A stretch of DNA of 64,000 nt, from NCBI GenBank assembly GCA_016490735.1, contig JAEMWC010000040.1:1261001-1325000 (forward strand). Direction: 5' to 3'. The notes under the pieces are model-generated. The model was not told where the DNA came from, did no database searches, and saw only the letters and a list, made by a program, of their open reading frames with translations. Origin of the DNA: Pachyseris speciosa (Eukaryota > Cnidaria > Anthozoa > Scleractinia > Pachyseridae). Below, piece after piece: positions 52,649-64,000 of this stretch (the stretch's first letter is position 1; each line of letters starts with the position of its first letter). Both the position numbers and the translations under genes were made by a program.

Positions 52649-53129
52649 GATCAACACTGAAATGAACAAATAGAAATGAATTCAAGCTTTAGCTCATCGC
52701 CTGCCTCCCATGTTTGACTGTGTGCTGTAGAGACTCGATTAAACGGCCAGGGTGCCGGATTATTTTACTCTGAGAGGCTCAGAGGGTTTATCTATTTGTT
52801 TATTCATTATTGACAAAAAGGATTGGCGGCCATAGCCATCAGAGGGCGTGAAGCCAGAGACTCCCTTCCCAGTGATCCTCGGATCCGAGGAATCAGCCTT
52901 TCATTTATTGACAAAAAACCTGAAAATGTGAATGCGAGAGAAAATCGTCATATTCGAACCCATTTTATTTGGTATTGCTCTTCGGTTAGAGCAGGCACCC
53001 GACACCTGAACGCCCTCGGCTCGGTTCAGGTTGGGAGGCCTCAGAATTATCTTTCAGGATCCAGCAGCCTGTGGACAGCTGCCTTTAAAATCCAGAGAGG
53101 GATTTTTTTCGGAGAGCAAGAAGCTAGGG

Positions 53130-53280
53130 GTTTCAATTAAGGGGAGAGGGGGTGAAGAGGGTCCCTTTGACGGTTAAAATTGGCTTGCTCATTTGACAGT
53201 TGACGGCAAAAAGATTGCGTTTTTACGGTTGACGCTTAAATTTTTGGCCATTTGACTCTTGACGGTTAACCCCCATTAAA
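53130..53280. repeat. TTGACGGTTAA-type short tandem repeat
   Basis: TTTGACGGTTAA, TTGACAGTTGACGG, TACGGTTGACG and TTGACGGTTAA recur within 120 bases. Confidence 0.55.
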
Positions 53281-53429
53281 GCATTTTTGAGGGTTGACGA
53301 TCTATTCGCAGGCAATTGATGTAATAAAATATAATAAAAGACTCCTTTCAGTAATTCCCAAATAATCTGGAGGATAAAACAATGGTTGTTCTCTCCCCTG
53401 CATGGGAGAAACGAATCTTTCAAATACAA

Positions 53430-53549
53430 AACCAGCATAGTCAATCGCAGATTCGGAAATCGAATTCAATCGAACACCGAACTTTGTGTGAGTTTGATTT
53501 CCGAAGTAATCGAACCCGATCGAACTAGTCGAACTCAATCGAACGGAAT
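53430..53549. repeat. TCGAACTCAATCGAAC-rich MITE-like block
   Basis: Repeated AATCGAAC/GTTCGATT words in both orientations, starting CATAGTCAATCG. A related block in the opposite orientation lies at 60165-60300. Confidence 0.55.
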
Positions 53550-56500
53550 TCTTCTTTCGGTCATATTAGCAAATAGAAGTGCTGGTACAGAATACATTAC
53601 TAACAGTAACGCATTCTGCTTTACGAATGTCATTTCTTGTCCGCAAAGGTTTATTTTACTAGAAAAGCAAGTCTGTGCCCCTATAACGTCTAGGAAAATG
53701 ATTCAAAACAACTTTTTCTCTCTTAACATCATAGTCAAGCATTTGTTTGTATCATCGCACCATACGCTATTCCCATCGCAACAATTCTTGTAACAATAAA
53801 CGTTTTCAGACTTTGACTTTAACGTCAAACTATCGCTATTTTGCCATATTTCAACACGTAATAACTTTTCTTCCAGTGGTTAAAATAAAACTAAACAGCA
53901 CCAATCCCACAGAATTTGCTGTACTTTACATCAGGAAACTGCATGTTCATCGCAATAACAATTAGTCATTTACTACGTAATCAAAACGATACCGGAGTTA
54001 CATCCACTTCTGCTCCACTGTCCGATCTAACATAGTGAGACCGGAAGTGGACGTAGCTCCGGTGTCGTTTTGGTTAATAATAAATCACTAATTGTCGTTG
54101 CGATGAGCATGCCCGGCGTTACTTGCAGTGCATAGTGCAGCCAGTTTTGCGTTATTTAAAACTTATTGTACATTTGTTGTACATTTGTTGGAATGAAACG
54201 AAACAGCACCAATCTACACAGAATTTGCTGCACTATACATCGCAAGTAACGGCACGCTTATCGCAACAACAATTAGCGATTTATTAATATAAACAAAACG
54301 ACACCTTAGCTACGTCCACTTCCGGTCTCACTATTTCAAACCCAACTTTATAACTTAATAACTTTAGTTTTGAGTCAAATATCACGGTAATAAGAATGCA
54401 ATTGTTAGCTTGTAAGGTAGTCTACTCATCACAATAACGACAGACTCCATCGCACTGGCCAGAGTAAAGCAATCTTGTCTTTAAACCGAGACCTTAGGCG
54501 ACGGGCACCTCCTTTAAAACGTTATAACTTGTTGTACATTTGTTGGAATGAAACCGACGTAACAGTATCAATCCACACAGAATTTGTTGCACTATACACC
54601 GCAAGTAACGACATGCTCGTCGCAACAACAATTAGTGATCTACTAATTAACCAAAACGTCACCGGAGCTACGTCCACTTCCGGTATTAATGTGTCAAACC
54701 CAACTTTATCATTTAATAACTTCAATTTGGAGTAAAATCTCACTGTGAAAAGAAATTGGCCATAGTAACACATATACAGTACTTGATTCTAATAAGTTCA
54801 ATTTAATTGGTAACAAAATCCCATTTTACTTCACTTCCGGTGCGTACTGGAAAAACAAAAGGTGCGTTCATGACACAAATGATAAGGCGTCCACGCGGAC
54901 ACATTTTCAAATTATTCTCACTTCATGTACATCTCTCTTGAAACCTTTGGAAGTTACAGTCCCTCTATTTCTTCAGTTCAAATAGCATTCGGGTTCAAAT
55001 AGCATGTGTATCTCAATCCCCTTTTTGATATCTCATTGCACCTGAATCAAGCAACGCGAACAATGTAACCTTTTCTTTGCGGTGCTTGGGCGTCCCTTTC
55101 TTTTTTCATTTTTTTTATCGGTATCCTCTGAACCATTTCCCTTTCAATCCACCAGAAAAGAGAAAAGCATACGATCCTCTAAAAGGATTTAATAAAAGCA
55201 ATCGCCCTTGAGGGTGATGTCTCTCCGAAGAAAGCCGAATCTCTATCTCGGTACGATGGGTTTTGGAACCGCGTATGTCGACGTTATTTCAACGCCGATA
55301 AGCCGGGTCCAAACCAAACAGAAGAAGAATCTCCACATCAGGCCGTTGTAGATGACAGTTTTGATGAAGACTTGAACGAAGATATGGCAAAATTTGTGGA
55401 AGGGGAAGTAGAAAAAAAATGCAAGCGGAAAGCCACACATCCCAGAAAAGTAGTTCGAAAGTAACAATGGATAAACCGCTTGAACTAGTTACTCTTATTG
55501 TTTAATTGTACTGTAAGCATAAAGGGAGTAATATGCTAGGTTTTCCACTATTACCAACGTTCTGTTAAGTTAATATTAGGCACGTTCTGGTACAAAAGCT
55601 AATATTTTTAGGGGTGAATCAATTTCCAAAAATGAGTTCGAAGTAAAGGGAGACTAGTGTTAATCCGAGTTACTGTGTAAAAAAAAAAAGGCGTTCGGCG
55701 ATGGTCACGTGGGTTGAAGTCTGTTAAAAAGTGAGACTGTTTTATTGTTTTATTCCGGCCTATGCGATGGGTCTGTTATTACTGTGATTAGTAGACCACC
55801 TTACTAGCTAACAATTATACGGTGAACCTTACGGTGACATTTCACTACAAACGATAAAGCAAATAACAGCAAAACCGGCAGTGGAAGTAGATCCGGTGTC
55901 CTTTTCGTTGATTAATTTATTAATCACTAATTGTTGTTGCACTGAATAAGCAGTTACTTGCGATGAGTAGTACATAACATTCTGTGTGGATTGATGCCAT
56001 CGGTTTTGTATAAATAAAACAAATGACTAATTAGTTATTACATTTTAAAGATAGCGCCCATTGACAGTCACGTGGCTTGAGATCTCGATTTAAAAGCAAG
56101 ATTGTTTTACTCCGGCCAATAAAATGGAGCCTGACTCTGTTGCGATGAACAGACTACTTCGTTAACTAACAATAAGATTCTTTTAATGGTGAGATTTCAC
56201 TCCAAACTTAAGTTATTAACTGATAAAGTAGAGTTTGACATAGTAAAACCGGAAGTGGACATGATAATAAATAACTAATTGTTGTTGCGCTGGGTAGACT
56301 GCCCTGCTAACGAACAACGGTATTCTTTCCACATAATACAGAAAGTTGGGTTTCAAATAGTAAGACCGGAAGTGGACGTAGCTCCGGTGACGTTTTGGTT
56401 AATTAATAACTCACAAATAGTTGTTGCGATGAGCATGCCGTTACTTGCGATGTATGGTGCAGCAAATTCTGTGTACATTGGTGCTGTACAGCATAAGTTA

Positions 56501-57875
56501 TAACGTTTTAAAGAAGGCGCTAGACGATGGTCACATGGCCTAGGGTCTCGGTTTAAAAGCAAGATTGGTTAGTAATATGAATTTGACTCAAAACTATTAA
56601 AATGATAAAGTTGGGTTTGAAATAGTAAGACCGGAAGTGGGCATAGCTCCGGTATCGTTTTGGTTAATAATAAATCAATAATTGTCGTTGCGATGAGCGC
56701 TCTGGAGCACGCCGTTACTTGCGATGTATAATGCAGCCAATTCTACGTAGATTGGTGCTGTTCCGTTTCATTCCATTTCATTCCAAATGTACAATAAGTT
56801 AGGCGCTCGACGATGGTCACGTGGCCTAGGGTCTCGGTTTAAAAGCAAGATTGCTTTTTTTCTGGCCAATGCGATGGAGTCTGTCGTTATTGCGATGAAT
56901 AGACTACTTTACAAGCTAACGATTGCGTTCTTTCTGCGGTGATATTTGACTCAAAACTATTAAAATGATAAAGTTGGGTTTAAAATAGTGAGACCGGAAG
57001 TGGGCGTAGCTCCGGTGTCGTTTTGGTTAATAATAAATCACTAATTGTCGTTGCGATGAGCATGCCGTTACTTGCGATGTATAATGCAGCCAATTCTGCG
57101 TAGATTGGTGCTGTTCCGTTTCATTCCAGCAAATGTACAATAAGTTATAACGTTTTGAAGGAGGCACTCGACGATGATAACGTGGCCTAGGAGGTCTAAG
57201 TTTAAATGGAAGATTGTTTCACTACGGCCAATGCAGTGGAGTCTGTTGCTGTTGCGATGAATAGACCATCTTGCTAACTAAAGATGGTATTATTTGTGTT
57301 GTGAGATTTCACTCCAAACTGAAGTTATTAAACGATAAAGTTGGGTTTGAAATAGTAAGACCGGAAGTGGATATAACTCCGGTGTCGTTTTCATTACGTA
57401 ATACGTAATTAGTAAATCACTAATTGTTATTTGCGATGAACATGCAGTTTCCTGATGTAAAGTATAGCAAATTCTGTGTGGATTGGTGCTGTTTCGTTTT
57501 ATTTTAACCTCTGGAAGAAAAAGTTATTACGTGTTGAAATATGGCAAAATAGCGATAGTTTGACGTTAAAGTCAAAGTTTGAAAACGTTTATTGTTACAA
57601 GAATTGTTGCGATGGGAATCGCGTATGCCGATACATGTATGGTGCGATAATACAAGCAAATGCTTGACTATCATGTTAAGAGAGAAAAAGTTGTTTCCTA
57701 GACTTTATAGGGGCACAAATTTGCTTTTGTAGTAAAATGAACTTTGCGGACAGGATTGACATTCGTAAAGCAGAATGCGTTACTGTTGGTAATGTATTCT
57801 GTACCAGCGCTTCTGTTTGGAGAATGCGTTACTGTTAGTAATGTATTCTGTACCTGCGCATGACCGAAAGAAGGG
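53550..57875. mobile_element. 4.3-kb palindromic transposon-like structure
   Basis: The left arm (53550-53995) is mirrored at 57360-57875: CTTCTTTCGGTCAT, ACAGAATACATTACTAACAG, GCATTCTGCTTTACGAATGT and TTGACTTTAACGTCAAA in the left reading. Inside, a roughly 380-bp motif (ACCGGAAGTGG-CGTAGCTCC, CGTTTTGGTTAATAATAAAT, TTGCGATGAGCATGC) recurs in one orientation on the left side (to about 54.75 kb). It recurs in the other orientation on the right (55.9-57.4 kb). The centre holds a short coding relic. Confidence 0.8.
55183..55464 (+). pseudogene. Coding relic at centre of the palindromic element
   Basis: Ninety-three codons with no early Met: KDLIKAIALEGDVSPKKAES, YDGFWNRVCRRYFNADKPGP, acidic DDSFDEDLNEDM, EVEKKCKRKATHPRKVVRK, stop. 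The acidic stretch followed by a basic C-terminus looks protein-like. I do not recognise the family. Its position suggests a remnant of the element's own protein. Confidence 0.4.
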
Positions 57876-58315
57876 TAGTATTTTATCTTTTGTCTTGATA
57901 TTTCTGTGTTTTGGCCTGCAGAAATGCAATTTGAATGCAAAAAGTGGAATCGGTAACCGGTAACTTTAATCTTCAAATCGGTAACCGGTAACCAGATTCA
58001 TAAACCAAAAAATTAGCTACAAAGGTCATATGATGGGATCTCTTCTTGAATCCCATTACAAACGTCTTCATTTTTACCAAGTAATCGAAGCATTCACAAG
58101 CCACAAGGACGCAACCAGTTCATGTTGAAGTTGACCTAATTGTCCGCGCTCCTATACAAGCGACAGCGCTTCTGAAGCCATTTCTCCGGGATTCAGTTGT
58201 GCGGGATTGTTCCGGATTTGTGCGATTTCAGTGTTTTTACCGGGGCCAGCTGAAGGCTGGCAGCGGTTATAAAATGCTGTTTGTTCCTTTCGTTTTTTCA
58301 ATGTCTCGTTTCCAG

Positions 58316-58582
58316 GGCCCCGCTTTCCGCTGTGACAAATTTCTCGAAGTGCACATAGTAACTTTACTCGAGGCAATCGAAGGCATTCCAGACAAAGATT
58401 ATAACTTTTGGAGGAATGAAAACTTCTACAACCTTTACGAGAGACTACTTCATGTGCGAAAACTTAAGAGTGGATTTTTTGAGAGACGTATTTATGAGCG
58501 ACCACTGCACTTGAGAGTGAACCTTTTATCGAGAATCAAAGCGAACATATTTCAAAACTATCTTTACATCAATCTCTTGTAA
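58316..58582 (+). CDS. Open exon-like stretch, unrecognised
   Basis: After an acceptor-like CGTTTCCAG, 88 codons are open: GPAFRCDKFLEVHIVTLLEA, PDKDYNFWRNENFYNLYERL, FFERRIYERPLHLRVNLL, ending YLYINLL and TAA. A good donor consensus (AC|GTAAGT) follows eight bases later. No domain is recognised. It could be a terminal exon or chance. Confidence 0.3.
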   Translation, partial: GPAFRCDKFLEVHIVTLLEAIEGIPDKDYNFWRNENFYNLYERLLHVRKLKSGFFERRIYERPLHLRVNLLSRIKANIFQNYLYINLL

Positions 58583-58599
58583 AACGTAAGTTTATTCAC

Positions 58600-60160
58600 T
58601 GTGTTTTATAAGCCTGACGTCTCAAGAACAAGAGTAGCATGTTAAAAAAGTTTCTCTTTAAAAGGATTCCTTCGATTCTTATACCGAAGTCCTCGGCGAA
58701 AAACACACGTAAAACGAATTCAAAAAGAAGAAATCGGATATAATTTTTTCGCCGCCCGACGAAATTTTACAGCGCAGCGAGAGAAAGAGGAAAGTTGTAC
58801 ATCAAAAAGACGACAAAAACAAGGCAATTATTTCGAAATAAATCGTTTTTCAACTGTGTAAATTTAGTACCAACTTAGCTCTATCCCCAGTAGTTCCGTA
58901 GAAGCTGAACAAGACTCAATAAAAATATATTTGAGGGAAGCGAATATACTAAACAAACAAATCACGGGGTCGCCGTAAATGTACAGAAATCCAAATCCAG
59001 CGTGCACTAAAACTCTCAAATGAAGGCAACCAAATGAAAGAAACGCGACAGGAATTCAATAACAATTAATTTTCATTCAAGATGAGGCCAAAAAAAAACT
59101 TATCTAAAAGCACAAAAAATGTTCGAAATTTCACAGACGCGATTCGCTGCGTGAACGCGTGTTCGAATTAATTATTCACGCAAAAGCGAAAGCGTGAGTT
59201 TTTTCCACAAATTTTGCAGTTATTTTATCGGCTGTGGCTTTGCCTATCGTGCTAAAAGCTGAATTCAACTTCCAACTAATATGTACATTGCCATTTTTGT
59301 TTTCTAAAGTCCAGGCAGCTGTTTTAAATCCGCTATCTGTATTCAAACTCTCTTGAAAGCGCACCGATCGCTTTGTTTTCGTCGCGGTTGAGGGAAGGAA
59401 AAATTATTCACAAGAAAAGTTTGAGGGCTCCGTTCACCTTGATCTTCCATTCTGAGGCTACCTAAACATCGATTTATGTTTTCCTTTTATTTTAAGTGCC
59501 AAGGAAGTAATTTTGTCCGTTTTAGGAATGAAAACGAGACCCTGGAAGTTTGTAGATTTGGCCCGCAACCTGCCATGATTACCTGGACTTTTCGAGCGCG
59601 TGATTTGAAGACAAAAAAACCGTCTTCAACAGCACAGGGTGACCGCGTTTTCAAAAATTGTATACTATGACTAAATTAAATTTACTTTTTTGGATATCGT
59701 TAAGAATCAGCCGTTTGATTTAATGTAGATTTTATGCCAATTTTTATGCGACAAAGCATAGGCGCCCTTGGCCGGCGTGATTTTTATTTCCGGCCCTGCT
59801 GGCAGAAGAGACCTCTGCTAGCAGGGAAGATTTTTATGAAAGCCGAGGCGTAATTCTATTATCGAAATGAGTACACAGGCAAATATCAGTTTCTCTTTTC
59901 ACATTAGTAATTAGACGTTTTTTTCTCCAAAGAATATTTGCAATAAAATAGATTTTCATGTCCCGCGATAAACTTCTTGAATTAAACGACCCTTATGCAT
60001 GCTAGTGTAAACGTGGGTTGCCAAGGCAAAAGTGGCCCCGGTAAAATTCACGAAGTGATTCTCGTTCTTAAGAAAAAACACGTGTTATACTGAAGTAACT
60101 CGAGCCTCCAAAAACTTTAATTGATTTTCAACAGCAGTTTTCCAAAACAAAGAATTCGGT
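58600..60160. other. Intergenic, nothing recognised
   Basis: AT-rich sequence with scattered short frames. CCTGCTGGCAGAAGAGACCTCTGCTAGCAGGG near 59800 is a short imperfect palindrome. Confidence 0.3.
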
Positions 60161-60164
60161 AATC

Positions 60165-60300
60165 AGACGTTCGACTGAGTTCGATTGCCGAAATTATTTT
60201 TGTGTGAATTTGATTTTGTTCGATTGTCGAACTCAATCGAACTCAATTCATGGATAGAGTTCGAATTCAGTTCGATTGGTTTCGATTGACTATGCCGGGT
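60165..60300. repeat. TCGAACTCAATCGAAC-rich MITE-like block, second copy
   Basis: GTTCGATTG and CAATCGAACTCAAT words ending in TCGATTGACTATGCC, the inverse of the start of the block at 53430. Confidence 0.55.
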
Positions 60301-60976
60301 GTTTTGGCTTCCACGTTGTGAATCAACTGAAGGGAGTCTATTGGATTACTAAGGAAAGAAAAAATCGTAAGCTATTGTCAAATGTGGAATAAAACGTTTT
60401 CCAAGGCAGCGCGATCTTCCCAGTGCTGCGAAATCTCCTCAGAGATGAGAACTCGAACTTCTTCGGGAACGAGTTACTGGTAAACCCAACGTTGCATTGA
60501 AAAACATATTTTGAACCCTCGTTGATGGTGAGCTTTGGAAAGGGAGCCCAATGGCAACTCGTACGTCATTTATGAAATAAGCCATGTATCAACACCCTGA
60601 TTCAGACCAGATGGCTGTACAAACCATACCGGCTTACTCCACGGGTAACGCCTACTCCCCTGTCAAGTTTGAGAGGGTGCTGTGGTTCTGATGCATATAA
60701 CAGCTAACTGCTCCAACCTCAAATGGTCTCAAATCGTGAGCAGATTATCAGAGTAGTGTAATCATGCACGTTGTTAGATTTTAAATCCAGATTATGTATA
60801 AATGCGAGGACAACATCAGTTTGTTTATATTACCGTAAATGCGTCCAATACATTCCGACCAGTAATTTCTTTTGGCAAAATTTCAAACGTTGGTTACATT
60901 TTGTGCATAATATCTTCGATGCTCGTTTATAGTTATTAATTAACAAAGGAAATCTGAAAACAACGATTTGAGAAGG

Positions 60977-61114
60977 CTAGCCTGTTCCAGGCTAACAGGG
61001 CGCGTTAGTACCGGTAGACCGAGGCGAAAATAAAGCCCCCCTCCGCTTTATTTTCGCCTCGCTCTGCCGCTACTATCGCGCCCTGTTTACTATCTGAACG
61101 CCTGGAACAGGCTA
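60977..61114. mobile_element. Foldback MITE
   Basis: AGCCTGTTCCAGGC at the left is matched by GCCTGGAACAGGCT at the right. The core GAGGCGAAAATAAAGC forms a perfect hairpin around CCCCCTCC, and CAGGGCGCG pairs with CGCGCCCTG. Confidence 0.85.
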
Positions 61115-61365
61115 AGTGAAGGCGTAAGCGTAAGCATAAGCATAACGATGTTCACACTAGCGACTTACGCATGTGCAGTGCGAGTCACGTCGGTGGATAA
61201 ACAAGATGGCGCTTATGCTTAAGCTTATGCTTATTTCACACCGGTTCCCACTTGTGAAATAAGCATAAGCATCTTGCTTATGCTTATTTCACCTCAATGC
61301 ACACTAGCGTTTTCTTATGCTTATGCTTACGCTTATGCTTATGTCACAAGTGTGAACCAGGCGGT
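61115..61365. repeat. TTATGC-hexamer MITE-like repeat
   Basis: GCATAAGCATAAG and CTTATGCTTATG tracts in both orientations surround TCACACTAGCG and TTCACACCGG words. It ends TCACAAGTGTGAACCAGGCG. It lies directly against the previous MITE. Confidence 0.65.
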
Positions 61366-61369
61366 ATTA

Positions 61370-63590
61370 TTCAAGATTCCATTAACTAAATTGAGCGGGA
61401 AAATGCAATTTCTCGGAAGCCTTGTAATTCAGCCTTCAAACGTTCGAAATCGTACTCCACCAGAGGTTTTTCGTTGAGCTGATTGCCTCACGCGAACTGG
61501 GGTTATGTTTATTTTTCCCCGGAGTTCAGGCATTAGTCAAATGTTTTCTCAGGTTGACAGATCTTGAGACACAAAATTATGCTCTTCAGTTGAAAAGCAA
61601 GAGTAAAAACAAAGGCTCTTTGCGAATGAGATAAAGGTTGCTAGGTAAAAAGGAAATTTATCTCTATTGACAAGTAACTAGTTTTTTCACAAATTGGATG
61701 GACGTCGATCCTGGGTGAATGTTTTATGGGATCTTTTATTTTGAAATATTTCTTCTTAAACTTCAGTTGTCTAGTTATAACCCAGTAGTTAAAATAGTGA
61801 AGCACTACTAGTGTCTGCGAATTGGCTAGTATTTTTCCCCCGGCAGTGAATCAGTGCCTTTAATTTATAACTGCGGACAGACAGCTCGTTATCATGAAAA
61901 GTTTAATTGCCCCAAGAGAGACAAAATTTCAGTATATCCTGTAGCTTCCTATGACCTCTGATCTATATAGCATAGGCAGGAATATTCGGGCCAGAGCTCT
62001 CAAGTGGGAAAAAGAGTGACAACTGGCCGAGACACACTTATAAATGTATTTGGAAGTTTTTCTTGTGACAACTCCAAATATTCGGATGAGATGGGAATCA
62101 AGGAATCATTCCAAAAAAGTTGTTATGATTCGATCTTTCAAGCGAAGCAAAATTATTAACAGTCTGAGGAGCAAAGTGACGAATTATATCATATTGGTTG
62201 TCTCCTATACCTCAATAATCGGGATAATTGCTCAATTATTTCGGTAGACAAAATTTGAATTTCAAATTGAACCGTTTGGCTCTTGTTTATCGTGACGTTA
62301 ACACGTTTTTACAAAACTTTTCGTTAAATGTTCCCAGAAGCTTCCATTGTTCACGAGAAAATTAAACCGCTGGAACAAAACGGAAAACCGTTTTAACTCG
62401 TGAGCGTTGTCCAGTTTAATTTTGGCGGGCATCGCGTATAGAATGACCGTTTGTGGCACTTGAACATTGTAGTCCGAACGAATTGAGCAAGCAGTCTCAA
62501 ATAACCCAAGCTACGCGTTTAACTGATAAAGCAACAAAGTATAGGATAGGCTGTTATGGGGACATTACTTACCTGTTTGGCAGTCTTGTCTCAGTAAGGA
62601 AAATTCGTATCGTAACCACGCTTATATTGAGTTGTCGTCTGAATGAAAAGCTCGCTGTGATACTTGATCCTCAATTGCTGTCACAAGTGACCCACTTAGC
62701 TATGCGATACGCGAAATCCCAGTCCGGTGAATTGTTTGGATTCCTGTTTGAGTGGTTTTGTTATTTCAGACCGAAACGTTTATCCGGACCGAGCCATTTT
62801 GCTATTTTTTTGTTTGTTTGTTTTTTTTTTAACCACGAAAGAATGACTTTACACTTTTAGCCGTTAGGTTTTCCGCGTTGTCTGTAGTCACCAGCCAATG
62901 CCTGCGAATGGAGGAGGAAGCGAGACACGCGAGTACGCGCGAGAATTGCTTCCCGCGTGGAGACGACGCACTTGCATGTTTTGCGCTTAGAAACACGTTC
63001 TCTGCCCGTATTCTTTGTGTGACATGAAAAACAACCAAAGTTAAAAGGCTTTCAGTCCCAAAACACGAGCAGAGCATACTTATAAAATTGACTTCGAGTA
63101 GTCTACTAAATTGAGACAATGACGCCAGCGTTTTCTCACGCTACACACATCTTTGTGCTTGTCTGCCTCGACAGAAATAACGGACTAACTCTCTTGTTAG
63201 GTTTATTTTGAAAATGAGGTTTTCATATCAAAAACGCGTTGGAAGTTTATCCTGAACTCTTCCCTTTTTTTCACAGTCCACGCTAGTCCGGAAGTGATTA
63301 CAGAAGATTATTACTTCCCGTCACTTGGCGTTCTGCCCACACATAAATGCAAAAATAGCGTTTTATTGTTAAAAATAGAAAATAGCAAATAACGTAAGCG
63401 TGACGTTAGCACTGTTGGAAAAGTTCCGGCGTCGGTGATCGATTGTAAACGCGGCGTCATAAAAAGGTTACGTTTGCAAATATTTTCGGTTTATTGTAGA
63501 CAGGCACTAATGTTGTTGACGATGGAGTTGACACAGGGAAGTCTTGAGTTGAGATGGACAGAAGCTCCTGACATGGACTCGTCAAATGAA
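61370..63590. other. Intergenic, nothing recognised
   Basis: Short frames only. No repeat structure or gene signal beyond background could be supported. Confidence 0.3.
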
Positions 63591-63594
63591 TGAA

Positions 63595-63665
63595 CCAACC
63601 AACCAACCAAACAACAACCAAACAACCGACCGACCGACCGACCGACGACCGATCGACTGATCGAC
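63595..63665. repeat. AACC/GACC tetranucleotide repeat and ATCG run
   Basis: About four AACC units, five GACC units and a degenerate GATCGACT run. A hairpin GGTGTCA/TGACACC follows at about 63692-63712. Confidence 0.85.
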
Positions 63666-64000
63666 TAATCGATTGATTAGGGTGTGCTACCCTGGTGTCA
63701 CGCTGGTGACACCCTAGCCCTGCAGGAGGGTTTTCACGTGACGTCATACACTAAAATTAAAAAGTAAACAGACTTTTGCACTTTTATCTTCATCACGTAA
63801 AAGACATTTTAGAAATGTATCTGCTTGCATGTTTTCAGCTCGGTAGCTTGCTTTGTTTTGAAAATTGAGCAGTTTGAATTTTAGAGCTTTCCACAATGTG
63901 TGACATAGGGCCTGTTTATATGGTCTCGGGTACCCGAGACAACCCTCCCCCGAGTTACCCTGGGCGAGCTGTTTTTCCACTTATTTCTTTGAAAAGTTCT

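Noticed and set aside
52649..52669. Upstream ATG of the second CTCK gene
   Set aside because: An acceptor-like CATTTCAG lies between it and the signal peptide ATG, so it is probably intronic.

Overview
The window is eukaryotic, AT-rich and intron-bearing, with a high load of old transposable elements. Spliced animal genes (SART1 and two secreted cystine-knot proteins), L2/CR1-type LINEs, Penelope-like elements (PLEs), a SINE with a Nin-DC-like central domain and many tRNA-headed SINE-like repeats suggest an early-branching metazoan. An anthozoan cnidarian (coral or sea anemone) is my best inference, not a proof. Most long open frames in the raw translation are accidental or come from repeats.

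Layout. (1) 1-4.14 kb: the last exons and 3' UTR of SART1 on the + strand, with a tRNA-headed composite insertion and a SINE tail inside introns. (2) 4.15-17.1 kb: repeat-rich intergenic DNA with tRNA-like pairs, an L2 fragment, a 5'-truncated PLE, a Nin-DC-like SINE, and a broken L2 LINE (12.3-14.6 kb) that carries two younger insertions. (3) 17.1-35.8 kb: a CR1/L2-type LINE on the - strand split by a short PLE. The PLE's 3' end holds a canonical hammerhead ribozyme motif. From inside the PLE onward the sequence is repeated as four tandem units of 3.4-4.7 kb, followed by the diverged native right end of the locus. (4) 38.2-39.1 kb: a two-exon secreted cystine-knot (CTCK) gene. (5) 39.4-51.4 kb: a run of foldback elements/MITEs, a third 544-bp insertion carrying a tRNA-like head, a decayed retroelement C-terminus, a PLE with inverted ends and target-site duplications, a pair of TTAA-flanked MITEs, and a 1.5-kb foldback element. 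(6) 52.3-52.65 kb: a second CTCK gene on the - strand. (7) 53.4-64 kb: a 4.3-kb palindromic transposon-like structure with a coding relic at its centre, further MITEs, one unrecognised open exon, and otherwise unremarkable sequence.

How parts relate. The two CTCK genes have the same cysteine plan (11 Cys in the mature part, CxCC, C-terminal CxCxxC) and lie 13.5 kb apart in opposite orientation, like subunits of a dimeric glycoprotein-hormone or bursicon-type signal. The SINE ends with the same 3' segment as the L2 LINE in this window, as expected if that LINE mobilised it. The PLEs link hammerhead motifs, inverted ends and GIY-YIG endonuclease coding. The tandem array shows how a PLE/LINE insertion became part of a segmental duplication. 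All identities and alignments were read by eye and none were computed.
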